NCBI RefSeq assembly: GCF_027924145.1
Contig: NZ_BRVP01000009.1
Coordinates: forward strand, 98,146 to 162,145
Reading direction: 5' to 3'
DNA: 64,000 nucleotides
DNA from: Neptunitalea chrysea
Lineage (GTDB): Bacteria > Bacteroidota > Bacteroidia > Flavobacteriales > Flavobacteriaceae
Every line of letters starts with the position of its first letter. The first letter of the stretch is position 1. Shown here piece after piece: positions 45,363 to 54,829 of this stretch. Made by a program: the position numbers and the translations under genes. The notes under the pieces are model-generated. The model ran no database searches and was not told the DNA's origin. It was given only the letters and a program-made list of their open reading frames with translations.

Positions 45363-46973
45363 TTATAGACTAAAGTTTGTATTGTTAAAAAAGTCGAATT
45401 GCTCATTGGTTAGGTACAACATGGTTATAATTTCCTTTTCATTGTCTACATAGCCGTAAAACCTTCTAGGAAGATTTAAAGCAACAGCAACCTCATTCAT
45501 AAAATGAATAAAATCTAAGTCTAATTTAAATTGAGCGTTAGTTGCAATTGTTTTAGAGAATTTAGTGCCGTTAGCTGTAAAACTAATCGTATTTGGTACT
45601 TCTGTTTCGTAATAGTTATCTACAATATTTTTGGGTTTAAGATCTCCATGACTTAATTCAGAAAACACTTTTAAAAGCTCTTTATAAGGGGTTAGTCCAT
45701 CAGGTATTGTGGTGCTTACTTCTTCTAAAACATATGGGTAGTTGTGTATCCATTTCCAATAACTTGTAATGTATTGTTGATTAGATAAAGAAGCAGCTTT
45801 TTCCATTTCTGATTTCGATAAATGGTCAAACAATCCTATTGCGTTACATTGATTAAACCTTACGCCTAGTGCTTCTTTTGAAATTCCGTTAGACTTGTAA
45901 GAGACATCTCTTTCGGTATTAATATGTATAAGGTTATTTTTTTGTGATAAAAAAGAAACTGCGTCTAAGGGTACCAACATATAAGCAACACCTCCTCTAT
46001 TGTCTTTTAAGGTAGTTATTGGGAAAATACGGTAAGGTAGTTGCTCTTCTACAAATACTTTATTAAATAAATACTGCCAGTTCTCTTCTAAAATATAGTT
46101 AAGTTTATCTTTTGTCTCGTCTGTACCACAAAACAGCGTTGAGCTGCGATATTCATACTCCTTTTCATAAGCACTTATGGCGGTAATAAGATGGCAATTT
46201 TTATGATTTGAAGGGGCTCTATCCGCCTTTGTTTTATAGGAATAAAAATTATAAAACTGAATTTTTTCTGATAGCATACGTATTACCTTCTCATGAATGG
46301 AAATCATATAATCTTCTAGACTTTCATTATCCGAAGCTTTTTCTATGGTAAGTGTATTGTCGCAATATTTTAATAAATCTCTGGTTCCAATAAGGGTTTT
46401 GTTTTCTATGCTTTCCACCAACTCATTATATTGTGAAGTAATTAAACCGTTTGTTTTTAACGAGTCTGCAAAAGCTCTTAAATGGTAATCAGGGTTATAT
46501 AACACCTCTTGCCTTTCTATGATTGCTATAAGATAACTAAAGGCATAAGCTTCTGCAAAACCACTGCGCTTATCTAATTTTTCTGCAAAGGCTAGTGTTT
46601 TTGTACTTAGGTAGGATGAAATTAATCCGATATTTTCTAATTTTTTAAGCTTGGTAGTAAGCACATCTCTTATACTTTTTGTAGTGCTATATTTAGTATG
46701 AATCTTATGTTGGTTTTCTTTTTTAAGATCATCAAAATACTCATAGTAAGCAACTCCAGGATTACCATGGTATTCTAGTCTGTATAATAAAGATAAATAA
46801 TCGGCAGTAGTAGGAGCATGGTTTAATGCATCTAAATCATCTTGGTAATCAACTCTTTGTTCTTGAGTGATGAGTGCTACATCTAATAAGTTTTGTATTA
46901 TCTCTTGAGGGGTTTGCGCTATTGCGTTATAACAAATTATAAGGCAAGTAAGTATGGGGAGTATAGTTCTCAA
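45363..46973 (-). CDS. hypothetical secreted protein, 536 residues
   Basis: Signal peptide (ICYNAIAQ). No recognised domain. Mostly helical and rich in Asn, Lys and Tyr, with scattered Cys (NHKNCHLITA, TLFCGTDETKD, RFNQCNAIGLF). It is the last of five minus-strand genes (49943 to 45363) encoding envelope proteins of unclear function. The 31-base gap to the preceding lipoprotein gene suggests co-transcription. Confidence 0.65.
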   Translation of the reverse strand: MRTILPILTCLIICYNAIAQTPQEIIQNLLDVALITQEQRVDYQDDLDALNHAPTTADYLSLLYRLEYHGNPGVAYYEYFDDLKKENQHKIHTKYSTTKSIRDVLTTKLKKLENIGLISSYLSTKTLAFAEKLDKRSGFAEAYAFSYLIAIIERQEVLYNPDYHLRAFADSLKTNGLITSQYNELVESIENKTLIGTRDLLKYCDNTLTIEKASDNESLEDYMISIHEKVIRMLSEKIQFYNFYSYKTKADRAPSNHKNCHLITAISAYEKEYEYRSSTLFCGTDETKDKLNYILEENWQYLFNKVFVEEQLPYRIFPITTLKDNRGGVAYMLVPLDAVSFLSQKNNLIHINTERDVSYKSNGISKEALGVRFNQCNAIGLFDHLSKSEMEKAASLSNQQYITSYWKWIHNYPYVLEEVSTTIPDGLTPYKELLKVFSELSHGDLKPKNIVDNYYETEVPNTISFTANGTKFSKTIATNAQFKLDLDFIHFMNEVAVALNLPRRFYGYVDNEKEIITMLYLTNEQFDFFNNTNFSL

Positions 46974-47008
46974 AATAGTATGATTCTAATGATAATTTGT
47001 TTTGTAGT

Positions 47009-47953
47009 TTAATTAAAATAGATGTTCGTATCTGCACTAAATATAACTTCAGAAATACTATCTCTAACCATTACTTCAATGTTTACTGGGTTGTCAAGAT
47101 AACCTTCGCTAAGGTTAAAGTCTAAAGTAATTATATCTTCAAGTAATTCGGGGTCAACTCCTATTGTTGTATAATCCTTAAACATGTTTTTTGATTTTAT
47201 AATACTTTTCTTGTTTGCATCTTTTAAGTTTAAATACACTTGCGGATGTGTCAACCCATCTACCGTTTTAAAACCTTTAAGACCTTTAATAATAATATTA
47301 AAGTCTCCTCTTAATTCGGTTTGATGAGAGGTTAAAGCATAGCCATTATATGTACTATTAAGAAATACCTGATTAGCGGTGATTCCGGTTAAATCATGTA
47401 TGTTAAAAAGATTGTTATCTACCAAAGAAAATGGCATCCTAAAATCGGCTTCTGCAGTTCCTTTTAAATCGTTTAAATGGAGTGCTAGATCATATTCTTT
47501 TGGAATACCATAATCAAAAAAAGTACTAAGATAGAATGTGTAATCTGTAGAGTCCTTAGAAATCCCGTTACTGTCATATTCGAGTAAATTAGGCACCCCG
47601 TATATGCTATCCCCATCACTATCAATAATATATAAAGAAGCTGTTGGGTAAATCTGATCTTCTTCAACCGTAAATCCTTTAACATCATATAAATTAAAGA
47701 CAACTTTTTCACCGTATTTAAAAGAAGTTCTGGTATTTTCAGTGTCGTTAATAAGCATTTTTATATCAGTAACCTCTAATCCGTTACTTTTTAAAAACGA
47801 TGAGAGCTTTATATTCTCATCATTTGCTACTATATCGTTGTTATTGTTTTTTTTCGCTTCTGTTTCCTTTGGTTCGGGTATGGTAAATAAATCACATGAC
47901 GCTACTACCATAACCATCCCCATTAACAAGGTCATTAGTTTTACAATTTTCAT
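47009..47953 (-). CDS. hypothetical lipoprotein, 314 residues
   Basis: Lipobox MVVASCDLF (Cys about 20), a Lys/Asn-rich linker, then a beta-rich body (VFNLYDVKGFTVEEDQIYPTASLYIIDSDGDSIYG, FNIIIKGLKGFKTVDGLTHPQVYLNLKDANK) that seems to contain two related Ig-like halves, each with the words GF(K)TV. Begins three bases after the DUF4328-type gene, so the pair is coupled. Function unknown. Confidence 0.65.
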   Translation of the reverse strand: MKIVKLMTLLMGMVMVVASCDLFTIPEPKETEAKKNNNNDIVANDENIKLSSFLKSNGLEVTDIKMLINDTENTRTSFKYGEKVVFNLYDVKGFTVEEDQIYPTASLYIIDSDGDSIYGVPNLLEYDSNGISKDSTDYTFYLSTFFDYGIPKEYDLALHLNDLKGTAEADFRMPFSLVDNNLFNIHDLTGITANQVFLNSTYNGYALTSHQTELRGDFNIIIKGLKGFKTVDGLTHPQVYLNLKDANKKSIIKSKNMFKDYTTIGVDPELLEDIITLDFNLSEGYLDNPVNIEVMVRDSISEVIFSADTNIYFN

Positions 47954-47956
47954 AAT

Positions 47957-48661
47957 TTATGCTGTTTCCTGAGGTGCAAGAGCTAGCTCTTTTTCGGTTG
48001 AGATATGTTTAAATATTTTAGCTTCTTCTTTCGATATAAAATTAACCACTAGTAACGATATTGCTGCCGATATTATAAGTAAAACATCTGCTACAAGTGA
48101 TACCTGTATATTAATTATATAATCATTAATGTCTTCTGCGTTTTTAGTTAAAACCCCGTCAATTCTACCTATAATACCAGCAAAAATGTATGCTAACCAC
48201 CAAACAGATGCCAATAAAGTAACCTTTGGCCGTACATAAGTAACATCTATTTTTTTTAGCATAGTTTCGTTAAATTCCACAATCTCTTTCATAATGTGGG
48301 CTGGTTTCACCAAATTTAAAAACGGAACAAAAAAGCACCATGTAGCGGCAGAAGGATCACTATCAGGCATTTTAAGTTCATATTTGTGTATGTTATCATA
48401 GGCACGCCTAAACCATAGTAAAAATACGATCATACTACTTATAATTAGTATGGCAGCTAGCATATAACAAATTTGAACAAATGAATCTAACATTTCTCCA
48501 GAGGCATAATTGGTAAATTCACCATCTCTAATAAGTATTAGGTAGTGCCATTGTAAACCTTCGCCAGTCATGATAATAATAAATAGAGCAATAATTAAGG
48601 AAAAAGCCAGCATAACTAATTTACTGCGTAGCTGATTGTCTTTAATAGTATAAAGTCTCAT
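47957..48661 (-). CDS. DUF4328-type membrane protein
   Basis: 234 residues, five or so membrane helices. The stretch VFLLWFRRAYDNIHKYELKMPDSDPSAATWCFFVPFLNLVKPAHIMKEI matches the DUF4328 pattern (WxRRAYxN, W-F-x-P, N-L-x-P). Function of that family is unknown. Immediately upstream of, and nearly touching, the lipoprotein gene. Confidence 0.75.
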   Translation of the reverse strand: MRLYTIKDNQLRSKLVMLAFSLIIALFIIIMTGEGLQWHYLILIRDGEFTNYASGEMLDSFVQICYMLAAILIISSMIVFLLWFRRAYDNIHKYELKMPDSDPSAATWCFFVPFLNLVKPAHIMKEIVEFNETMLKKIDVTYVRPKVTLLASVWWLAYIFAGIIGRIDGVLTKNAEDINDYIINIQVSLVADVLLIISAAISLLVVNFISKEEAKIFKHISTEKELALAPQETA

Positions 48662-48735
48662 TTTGTTTACCTAAGGTTAGTTGTCTGACAAAGTATTAAA
48701 AAACCCTGTGATATAAAAAAGAAATTAGTGTATTC

Positions 48736-49365
48736 TTATTCGGTAGAACGGAAACGACCAAGCGTTAGATAGCCCCAATAATTAATGGTTTCTTTCATAA
48801 GAAACTCAAATTTTTTACTGCTAGAGCGATACATAGATGTAGGGGTAGGAGAAGGCAATGCTTTAATATTCATTTGATTACACATAGCCATAGCTCTTTT
48901 CATGTGGTACGGATCCGAAACTAAAAGCGCAGATGATAATCCGGTTTCATCCATCACTTTTCGGGCATTTTTAATATTGCTAAAGGTAATGGTAGAACTT
49001 TCTTCAATCAAAATATTCTTGGCAGGTACTCCCTTAGAAATGACAAAGTTTTTGGCGGCTTTACTATCAGAGATGGTTTGTCCTTCTCCATAGCCTCCGG
49101 TAAAAATAATATATTTTACACTGTTGTTTTTGTAGAGTTTAACTGCATGTAAAATACGTTGTTCAAATACATATGAGATTTTACCTTTACTAGTGCCTGC
49201 GCCCAATACGAGTGCAACATCTGAAGGTGTGTCATAGTATTCTTTAGCGTACCGTTCTATAGCCATAGCTGTACTCATAAATGCAACAAGAATGGCTATT
49301 GCTACTATAATAACAACATTTCTTATTTTTTTCTTTTTCGTCATAGATGCTATTAACCAAAGCAA
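48736..49365 (-). CDS. DUF218/ElyC-SanA-YdcF family protein
   Basis: 209 residues: N-terminal membrane helix (VVIIVAIAILVAFMSTAMAI), then the DUF218 domain with VALVLGAGTSKG, EQRILHAVKLYK, YIIFTGGYGEG, SKAAKNFVISKGVPAKNILIEESSTITFSNIKNA and LLVSDPYHMKRAMAM. The family includes SanA and ElyC, linked with envelope integrity and peptidoglycan or enterobacterial antigen synthesis. Its orientation and place in a run of envelope genes fit. Confidence 0.88.
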   Translation of the reverse strand: MLWLIASMTKKKKIRNVVIIVAIAILVAFMSTAMAIERYAKEYYDTPSDVALVLGAGTSKGKISYVFEQRILHAVKLYKNNSVKYIIFTGGYGEGQTISDSKAAKNFVISKGVPAKNILIEESSTITFSNIKNARKVMDETGLSSALLVSDPYHMKRAMAMCNQMNIKALPSPTPTSMYRSSSKKFEFLMKETINYWGYLTLGRFRSTE

Positions 49366-49418
49366 TTTAACGACTAAAATATAAAATAGTTGCGTTTATA
49401 GGGCATGAATACAGAATA

Positions 49419-49943
49419 TTAACGATTTTTCTTAATAGTGAGCTGGGTATGTATTTTAGGATCTCCGTTCTTTTCTTTACCTAGTTTTACAACTATATTG
49501 TAGGTAACACCATATAGTTGTAACACAGAATCTAGAGTATTTTTTTTCTTTTCAGTAAGATACTTATCTCGTAAATAGCCTTTAAGTGGCGGAAATGAAA
49601 TAAACAGAAATCCAACTCCGAAAATAATAAGGAATCCCGGAACTTTGTAAGCATTTCTAAAGAATGTTTCGGTGGTTACTAAATATACAATACCACCTAT
49701 AATAAATGAAAGTCCAATGGTTAAAAAGATACAAAAATAGAGCCAGGTGATTGTTTTGCGTTGCATCACTTTTTGGTAGGCTATGTTTACCTCTTTAATT
49801 CGTTTTTCGCATTTATTGGTTAGGCCTATTTTAATACAGGTTGTATTAAATTCAGGCTTCTTATTGGTAAACTTACAGAAACTACCTTCTATATAATCTT
49901 TTTGTTGATGGTCACAAAGCTCGCAGTGTTGTACTAAATCCAT
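49419..49943 (-). CDS. hypothetical membrane protein with N-terminal Cys cluster
   Basis: 174 residues. Starts CELCDHQQKDYIEGSFCKFTNKKPEFNTTC, four Cys that may bind zinc (C-x2-C, C-x11-C spacing), then two membrane helices (TWLYFCIFLTIGLSFIIGGIVYL and VPGFLIIFGVGFLFISF) and a basic tail. Upstream of the DUF218 gene. I know no family. Confidence 0.6.
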   Translation of the reverse strand: MDLVQHCELCDHQQKDYIEGSFCKFTNKKPEFNTTCIKIGLTNKCEKRIKEVNIAYQKVMQRKTITWLYFCIFLTIGLSFIIGGIVYLVTTETFFRNAYKVPGFLIIFGVGFLFISFPPLKGYLRDKYLTEKKKNTLDSVLQLYGVTYNIVVKLGKEKNGDPKIHTQLTIKKNR

Positions 49944-49991
49944 TTGATGTTAGTGGTATTTAGATGCCCATATATAACTAATTGTGAACGC

Positions 49992-50324
49992 TTATTTTTT
50001 TGTTTTCTTTTTTTTGGGTTTGGGTTCGGGTAGTTCCTTTACGGTAATACGTATCAATTCGCTTAACCAGTCTACATCTTCCAGTTTATCTTCTATCAGA
50101 AAACTATTCTTAGCTCCCTCATAGGGTGGTGCTTCTACTGGTGTGCCAATAAAATCTCTGCCTGCTTGGGTAGGTTTTATAAAAAGCTTGTTGTCGCAGA
50201 TAAGACCAAATATTTTACCATCGGAGTAAATGCCATATTCGCCAAACATTTTGCGAGCGTGTATAACACCTGCATTATGTATTTGATCGGTAACAAAGTC
50301 TACAAAGGTCTGATCAGATGCCAT
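49992..50324 (-). CDS. TfoX/Sxy N-terminal domain protein
   Basis: 110 residues: VDFVTDQIHNAGVIHARKMFGEYGIYSDGKIFGLICDNKLFIKPT is the TfoX N-terminal fold (RKMFGxYGxY, then a D-G-x-x-F strand). The C-terminal tail is extremely Lys-rich (KPKKKKTKK). Full TfoX activates competence genes in gammaproteobacteria; stand-alone N domains in Bacteroidota have no clear role. Confidence 0.85.
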   Translation of the reverse strand: MASDQTFVDFVTDQIHNAGVIHARKMFGEYGIYSDGKIFGLICDNKLFIKPTQAGRDFIGTPVEAPPYEGAKNSFLIEDKLEDVDWLSELIRITVKELPEPKPKKKKTKK

Positions 50325-50364
50325 GGTTACGGTTTTTTATTCCTATAAAGATAAGAGATATGTA

Positions 50365-50463
50365 CTAATTATTCTTTATAAATTCATGGTCGGCATATTC
50401 AATTCCGTTTTTATAGGTTTTGATTTCAGCATCAATAGTATAGGTGGTATCATAAAGTTTTAA
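50365..50463 (-). pseudogene. 3' remnant of a lost gene
   Basis: Thirty-two codons before a TAG at 50365 read LYDTTYTIDAEIKTYKNG and then IEYADHEFIKNN, with normal protein composition and codon use, but there is no start: the frame runs into repeat copy 7 and stays open there. It appears to be the tail of a gene truncated where the repeat begins. Alternative: chance open frame. Confidence 0.4.
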
Positions 50464-50465
50464 TA

Positions 50466-50492
50466 GCGGTCTTGCCCCGAAGTAGTTTACTA
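50466..50492 (+). repeat. two-hairpin element, copy 7 (partial)
   Basis: CTTGCCCCGAAGTAGTTTAC at 50471-50490 is identical to the end of the consensus; the palindrome half is missing. It ends in the stop codon of the nitrilase-family gene (CTA at 50490-50492) and abuts the gene remnant on its other side. Confidence 0.7.
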
Positions 50493-51218
50493 CCAATAGT
50501 GTTTTTGAGTTTCTTCGGTTTCTGTATCGTAGACCAATATTCCCGGATGCGAAGCGTCTAATTGTCCTTTTATTTTTCCATCAGATCCCCAAACACCCGA
50601 TTGCCCACCACAAATAATATCATCACTTAACCCTACACTATTTACAGCAAATATAGTGGTGCTATACGCTTTGGAAATTTCTGCATAATAGAAGCCGGCA
50701 GATTTTATGCTATCTTCTGTTTTAGCAACCGATACCATGTACATGGCGTCTGTGTTTTTTAAAGCAATTTTATTGTGCTCTTCTACATACGATTCATAAC
50801 AAATAGCTGGTGCCACTTTCATTTTTTTTATTTCTAGCCAAATTTGTTTGTTGCCTTCCATAAAAAAGGGCTCTTCGTCTGGGTGCAGATGTTGCTTAGT
50901 ATAAATCTGTAAGGCTCTTTTAGGTTGATAAATAAGCATGCTTATAGTTATGCCTTCCTCTGTTTGTAAAGGAACCCCAAAGCAGATAGTGATATTATGT
51001 TTACTACTTACTTCCGAGAAAATTTGTAGGTAGGCGTCGTCTAACAATACGGCATGCGTTTTCGCTAATCGTGGTTCATAACCTGTTAAGGAAAGTTCCG
51101 GAAAAACAATAAGATCGGCTTTCATGGTAACAGCCTGTTTAATATATTCTAAATGAGTGCCTAGATTAGAAGCAATAGCTCCTGCTATGGGCTGTGTTTG
51201 AGATAAGGCAATTTTCAT
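50490..51218 (-). CDS. carbon-nitrogen hydrolase (nitrilase superfamily)
   Basis: 242 residues with the Glu-Lys-Cys triad: VFPELSLTGYEPR (Glu41), YTKQHLHPDEEPFF (Lys108) and APAICYESY (Cys140). An amidase acting on a small non-peptide C-N bond, probably cytoplasmic. The stop codon (TAG, directly followed in frame by TAA) lies at the outer end of repeat copy 7. Confidence 0.9.
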   Translation of the reverse strand: MKIALSQTQPIAGAIASNLGTHLEYIKQAVTMKADLIVFPELSLTGYEPRLAKTHAVLLDDAYLQIFSEVSSKHNITICFGVPLQTEEGITISMLIYQPKRALQIYTKQHLHPDEEPFFMEGNKQIWLEIKKMKVAPAICYESYVEEHNKIALKNTDAMYMVSVAKTEDSIKSAGFYYAEISKAYSTTIFAVNSVGLSDDIICGGQSGVWGSDGKIKGQLDASHPGILVYDTETEETQKHYW

Positions 51219-51313
51219 AACCTTAAGATATTAAAAATTAGGATGTAACGACGTAGAAATCATGATATTTTTTGAAAGGAATTATGTTAGGTTTATAAAG
51301 TAGTTGAACAATT

Positions 51314-51940
51314 TTAGACCACAGAGTTTGGAGATAATGTTATGCTATCATATTTTCTAAAGTTTAAAAGCAAGTTCTTTTTTACACTAATCCATTCCCT
51401 GTCAGTAATCGAAAAAATAACAGTGTCTCTATAGCTACCATCGGTATTGATACGGTGATTGCGTAAAACACCATCTTGGTGTGCTCCCAAGCGGGCAATA
51501 GCCGCACGCGATTTATGATTATGCCAGTTGGTAGAAATTTGTACAGCTATGCAATTCAATACTTCAAAGGCATGGCCTAGCATTAAAAATTTACACTCAC
51601 TGTTTACGGCAGTACGTTGGTACGATGCGGCATACCATGTATATCCAAGTTCTAAACGACGGTTTACGGAATCCATTAGGGTAAAACGAGTAGTGCCAAT
51701 TATACGACCACTAGGTTTGTGTATTACTACATAGGGAAATTCATACCCTGTAGCTTTGTTTGCAAGAGCCGTGTCTACATAAGCGTCTATAGTATCAGCA
51801 GAAGGTACAGAGGTATACCAAAGATTCCAAAGTTCACCATCGGAAGCAGCTTGTAATAAGGCTTCTTTGTGCGCTAACTCCATCGGAATTAGTTGTACGG
51901 TAGTGTGTTCTAAAACGGGTAGATTTGTCCAATTTTTCAT
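51314..51940 (-). CDS. GNAT N-acetyltransferase, RimJ/RimL-like
   Basis: 208 residues: HTTVQLIPMELAHKEALLQAASDGELWNLWYTSVP at the start, IGTTRFTLMDSVNRRLELGYTWYAASYQRTAVNSECKFLMLGHAFEVLNCIAVQISTNWHNHKSRAAIARLGAHQDGVLRNH, the pattern of protein- or aminoglycoside-type acetyltransferases related to RimJ/RimL. No operon partners. Confidence 0.88.
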   Translation of the reverse strand: MKNWTNLPVLEHTTVQLIPMELAHKEALLQAASDGELWNLWYTSVPSADTIDAYVDTALANKATGYEFPYVVIHKPSGRIIGTTRFTLMDSVNRRLELGYTWYAASYQRTAVNSECKFLMLGHAFEVLNCIAVQISTNWHNHKSRAAIARLGAHQDGVLRNHRINTDGSYRDTVIFSITDREWISVKKNLLLNFRKYDSITLSPNSVV

Positions 51941-52150
51941 ATGAACTAAAATAACAGATTTTTTTTATAATAACAGAACCCTTAATCTACATACCATTCA
52001 AATACCAAATACAGGTGTTAAGAGAATTAGTAAGGTAGTTAATTGTTTACTAGTACAAATATAACCAATTTTCAGTATAGTTATTGTAAAAAAAATCCCC
52101 TACTTGCAAATACTTACAGATAGAGGATATAAAGTGTTTGTGGAAACGGT

Positions 52151-52909
52151 TTATAAAAATATACCGCCGCTTACTTCAATACGTTGTCCGTTGATCCAAC
52201 GGCCTTGTTCTGAACATAAAAAGGCAACTACACCACCAATGTCTTCCGGTAGTCCGGTACGACCTAATGCCGTAAGGGCAGAAATGGTGTCGTTTATTTC
52301 CTTATTGTCTCTTAAACGACCACCGCCAAAATCGGTTTCAATAGCACCTGGTGCTACCGAGTTTACGGTAATGCGTTTATCACCTAGTTCTTTTGCCAAA
52401 TATTTGGTAAGTACCTCAATTGCCCCTTTCATAGCTCCGTAGGCAGATGACCCAGGGAATGAGAAACGCGCCAACCCACTTGAGATATTTACAATACGTC
52501 CACCATTATTTAAAAACGGAAGTGCTTTTTGGGTAAACATGTACACGCCTTTAAAATGAATGTTAATCATATTGTCTAGTTCTGCTTCGGTAGTTTCTGC
52601 AAATGATTTGTACAATGCTGTACCCGCGTTATTTACTAAATAATCAAAATGAGGAGTTCCGGTAGCGTTTTCTATGAGTGCAGAGGCTTCTGTAAAGAAC
52701 GCGTCAAATGTGCTGGTTTTTGCCGTATTTAAAGGTAATGTCCAAGCCTTTTGCCCTAGCACTTCTATTTCTTTTACTACGTCTTCTGCTTTTTCTTTAT
52801 TACTTAAATATGTTAATAGAATATTAGTACCTTGTTTGGCAAGTTGTAGTGCCATTTCTCTTCCTAAACCTCTACTACCGCCGGTAATTAATGCAATTTT
52901 TGTTTTCAT
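52151..52909 (-). CDS. SDR-family NAD(P)-dependent oxidoreductase
   Basis: 252 residues. Cofactor loop TGGSRGLGREM (TGxxxGxG), NNAGTALY, the Ser of IVNISSGLARF, and the catalytic YGAMKGA (YxxxK), ending SEQGRWINGQRIEVSGGIFL. A classical short-chain dehydrogenase. The AraC-family regulator at 53165-54100 lies upstream in the same direction, 255 bases away, a frequent pairing; it may control this gene. Substrate unknown. Confidence 0.92.
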   Translation of the reverse strand: MKTKIALITGGSRGLGREMALQLAKQGTNILLTYLSNKEKAEDVVKEIEVLGQKAWTLPLNTAKTSTFDAFFTEASALIENATGTPHFDYLVNNAGTALYKSFAETTEAELDNMINIHFKGVYMFTQKALPFLNNGGRIVNISSGLARFSFPGSSAYGAMKGAIEVLTKYLAKELGDKRITVNSVAPGAIETDFGGGRLRDNKEINDTISALTALGRTGLPEDIGGVVAFLCSEQGRWINGQRIEVSGGIFL

Positions 52910-53164
52910 ACTTCTGTTTTTTTAATTGTACACTGCAAAGATGAGGCGTAAATGACCTTAACTGTTTGCAAGTAACAAAGCATCATTTGCAAAATTCAAA
53001 TAGAAGATGAGAAGTTGAAAAGTTGATAGTCTTTGTCACCTTGAAATTTGTTTAGGGTCTCAGTTGAGTAAATAATAAGATTATTAGAAAACTTAGAATA
53101 GAAAAGCAGCACATGAACCACTTGTATGTAAGCATTACATAATGGCTAACCTTGAGCTTTTAAC

Positions 53165-54100
53165 TTATGCTCTAAACTTTAATGGTGTTAGGCTGGTTTG
53201 TTTTTTAAAGAAGTTAGAAAAATGAGCCACCTCTTCAAACCCTAGACTATAAGCAATTTCAGAAATTGACCAACTGGTTTGTTTTAAAAGTATTTTCGCT
53301 TCTTGTAAAATGCGTCCGGTAATAATTTCGGTAGTGGTTTTTCCTGTATTTTCTTTAAGTACCTTGTTTAGGTGATTTACATGTATGGCCAAACGCTCGG
53401 CATACTCGTTAGCAGAACGTAAGGTTAATTGTTGGTTAGGACTCTCAATAGGAAATTGACGCTCTAACAATTCTATAAACAGCGATATGATGCGTGAGGC
53501 TGCATTTTTGGTATTGGTAAGCGTGGTAGCCGGCTGAAGTTTTTGCCCGTAATGCAATAGCTCGGTTACATAAGTTCGCAGTAAATCGTATTTAAACTCG
53601 TAGTCTGAGGTAATTTCGTTTTCCATTTTTTTAAACACAAGTGCCAGTTCGTTGGCCTGTTCGTCTGTAATTTCAAAAATAGGAACACTGCCACTTTTAA
53701 AAATAGGGAGATCATCTAATATAAGACCGCTTTTGTTTTTTACCATAAAGGCATCGGTAAACACGCAAAATGAGCCACGTTGGTTTTCATCTAACGGAAT
53801 GTAGTGATAGGGTATTTTATGAGAAGCAAATAACAAGGCATTGTTTTTAATCTCAATAACCTTATCGGCATATTCGGCTCTGTTTTTACCACGTATTAAA
53901 CTAATTTTATAATAGTTTCTACGGTTGTAGGGCATTATGTGTTTCTGCTTGTATTCGTGTATGGTTTTCGAGATATCGAACACGTTAAAATGTCCCACTT
54001 CTTTTTGAATTCCTGGCGGCAGCAACTCAGCAATGTCTTTACCCATAAAGGAGGCTGCCTGCTGGTAAAATTCATCTAAGGTGTTGTTGCCTGCTGTCAT
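53165..54100 (-). CDS. AraC-family transcriptional regulator
   Basis: 311 residues. The C-terminal double helix-turn-helix is clear: ANEYAERLAIHVNHLNKVLKENTGKTTTEIITGRILQEAKILLKQTSWSISEIAYSLGFEEVAHFSNFFKKQTSLTPLKFR. The N-terminal cupin-like sensor part carries RGSFCVFTDAFMV. It probably activates the SDR gene downstream; the inducer is unknown. Between it and the SDR gene lie decayed REP words. Confidence 0.92.
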   Translation of the reverse strand: MTAGNNTLDEFYQQAASFMGKDIAELLPPGIQKEVGHFNVFDISKTIHEYKQKHIMPYNRRNYYKISLIRGKNRAEYADKVIEIKNNALLFASHKIPYHYIPLDENQRGSFCVFTDAFMVKNKSGLILDDLPIFKSGSVPIFEITDEQANELALVFKKMENEITSDYEFKYDLLRTYVTELLHYGQKLQPATTLTNTKNAASRIISLFIELLERQFPIESPNQQLTLRSANEYAERLAIHVNHLNKVLKENTGKTTTEIITGRILQEAKILLKQTSWSISEIAYSLGFEEVAHFSNFFKKQTSLTPLKFRA

Positions 54101-54207
54101 ACTACGATACTCACATTTTTACAATTCAAATATACGGTATTTTGGGGCTATATGTACTTATAAAATACACTCATATAGCTGTATTTTAACATTATATGAT
54201 ATAAAAT

Positions 54208-54633
54208 CTATGCTTTTTCAAATACTTCTTTTACATGGGGTCTAGTAATTTCTATAATGGTAAATACGCCTAAACCAATACCTAAAATGCCACTAAATAG
54301 ATTAAGAATACCTACTATAAAAATAAAGGTTTGTCCCTTTTTTTTATCAATATAATTAACTGCTACAACATTTAAAATACAATGTACTAATCCAACTACA
54401 AAGATAACGGCAAATATTGCTTCAATTATTATTTTAATAGGGGCATCTAGCATAGCTGAATCAAAATCACCCGATTCAATCAGTTCCGATTGAAACTCAG
54501 GCGTATCAAATAATGTCCAAAAAAGCAAGCTAAATCCTATAACTACAAGTAGGCGTAATATTAGAAGAAAGGCGTATGTAATGTATAAGGCTTTTAAAGT
54601 AGCTAAATTGTTTTTGGTAGATCCTACTTTCAT
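54208..54633 (-). CDS. hypothetical membrane protein, 141 residues
   Basis: Three membrane helices (ALYITYAFLLILRLLVVIGFSLLFW, IIIEAIFAVIFVVGLVHCIL, FIFIVGILNLFSGILGIGLGVFTIIEIT) with an acidic loop. Not recognised. Single gene. Confidence 0.6.
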   Translation of the reverse strand: MKVGSTKNNLATLKALYITYAFLLILRLLVVIGFSLLFWTLFDTPEFQSELIESGDFDSAMLDAPIKIIIEAIFAVIFVVGLVHCILNVVAVNYIDKKKGQTFIFIVGILNLFSGILGIGLGVFTIIEITRPHVKEVFEKA

Positions 54634-54731
54634 AATGTTTTGTGTTAATGACTGATTGTTAGTGTAAAACGTTGTAATTAATTAGTCGGTATTATGTGTT
54701 TTTGTTACAGCTTACTTATCCATCGAGAAGG

Positions 54732-54829
54732 TTTACTCTATAATCGAGATTAAATCCTTAACGGTGTACCTCTAACTAAAAACGTAATTTACATCAATAC
54801 TTTTTAGGGTTGCTTCTAAGTAGTTTACT
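54732..54829 (+). repeat. two-hairpin element, copy 8 (full-length form)
   Basis: CTCTATAATCGAG (one arm mutated), ATTAAATCCTTAACGG, a 50-base middle, and the end CTTCTAAGTAGTTTACT. The TTA at 54825-54827 in that end is the stop codon of the NYN-domain gene. Confidence 0.65.
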
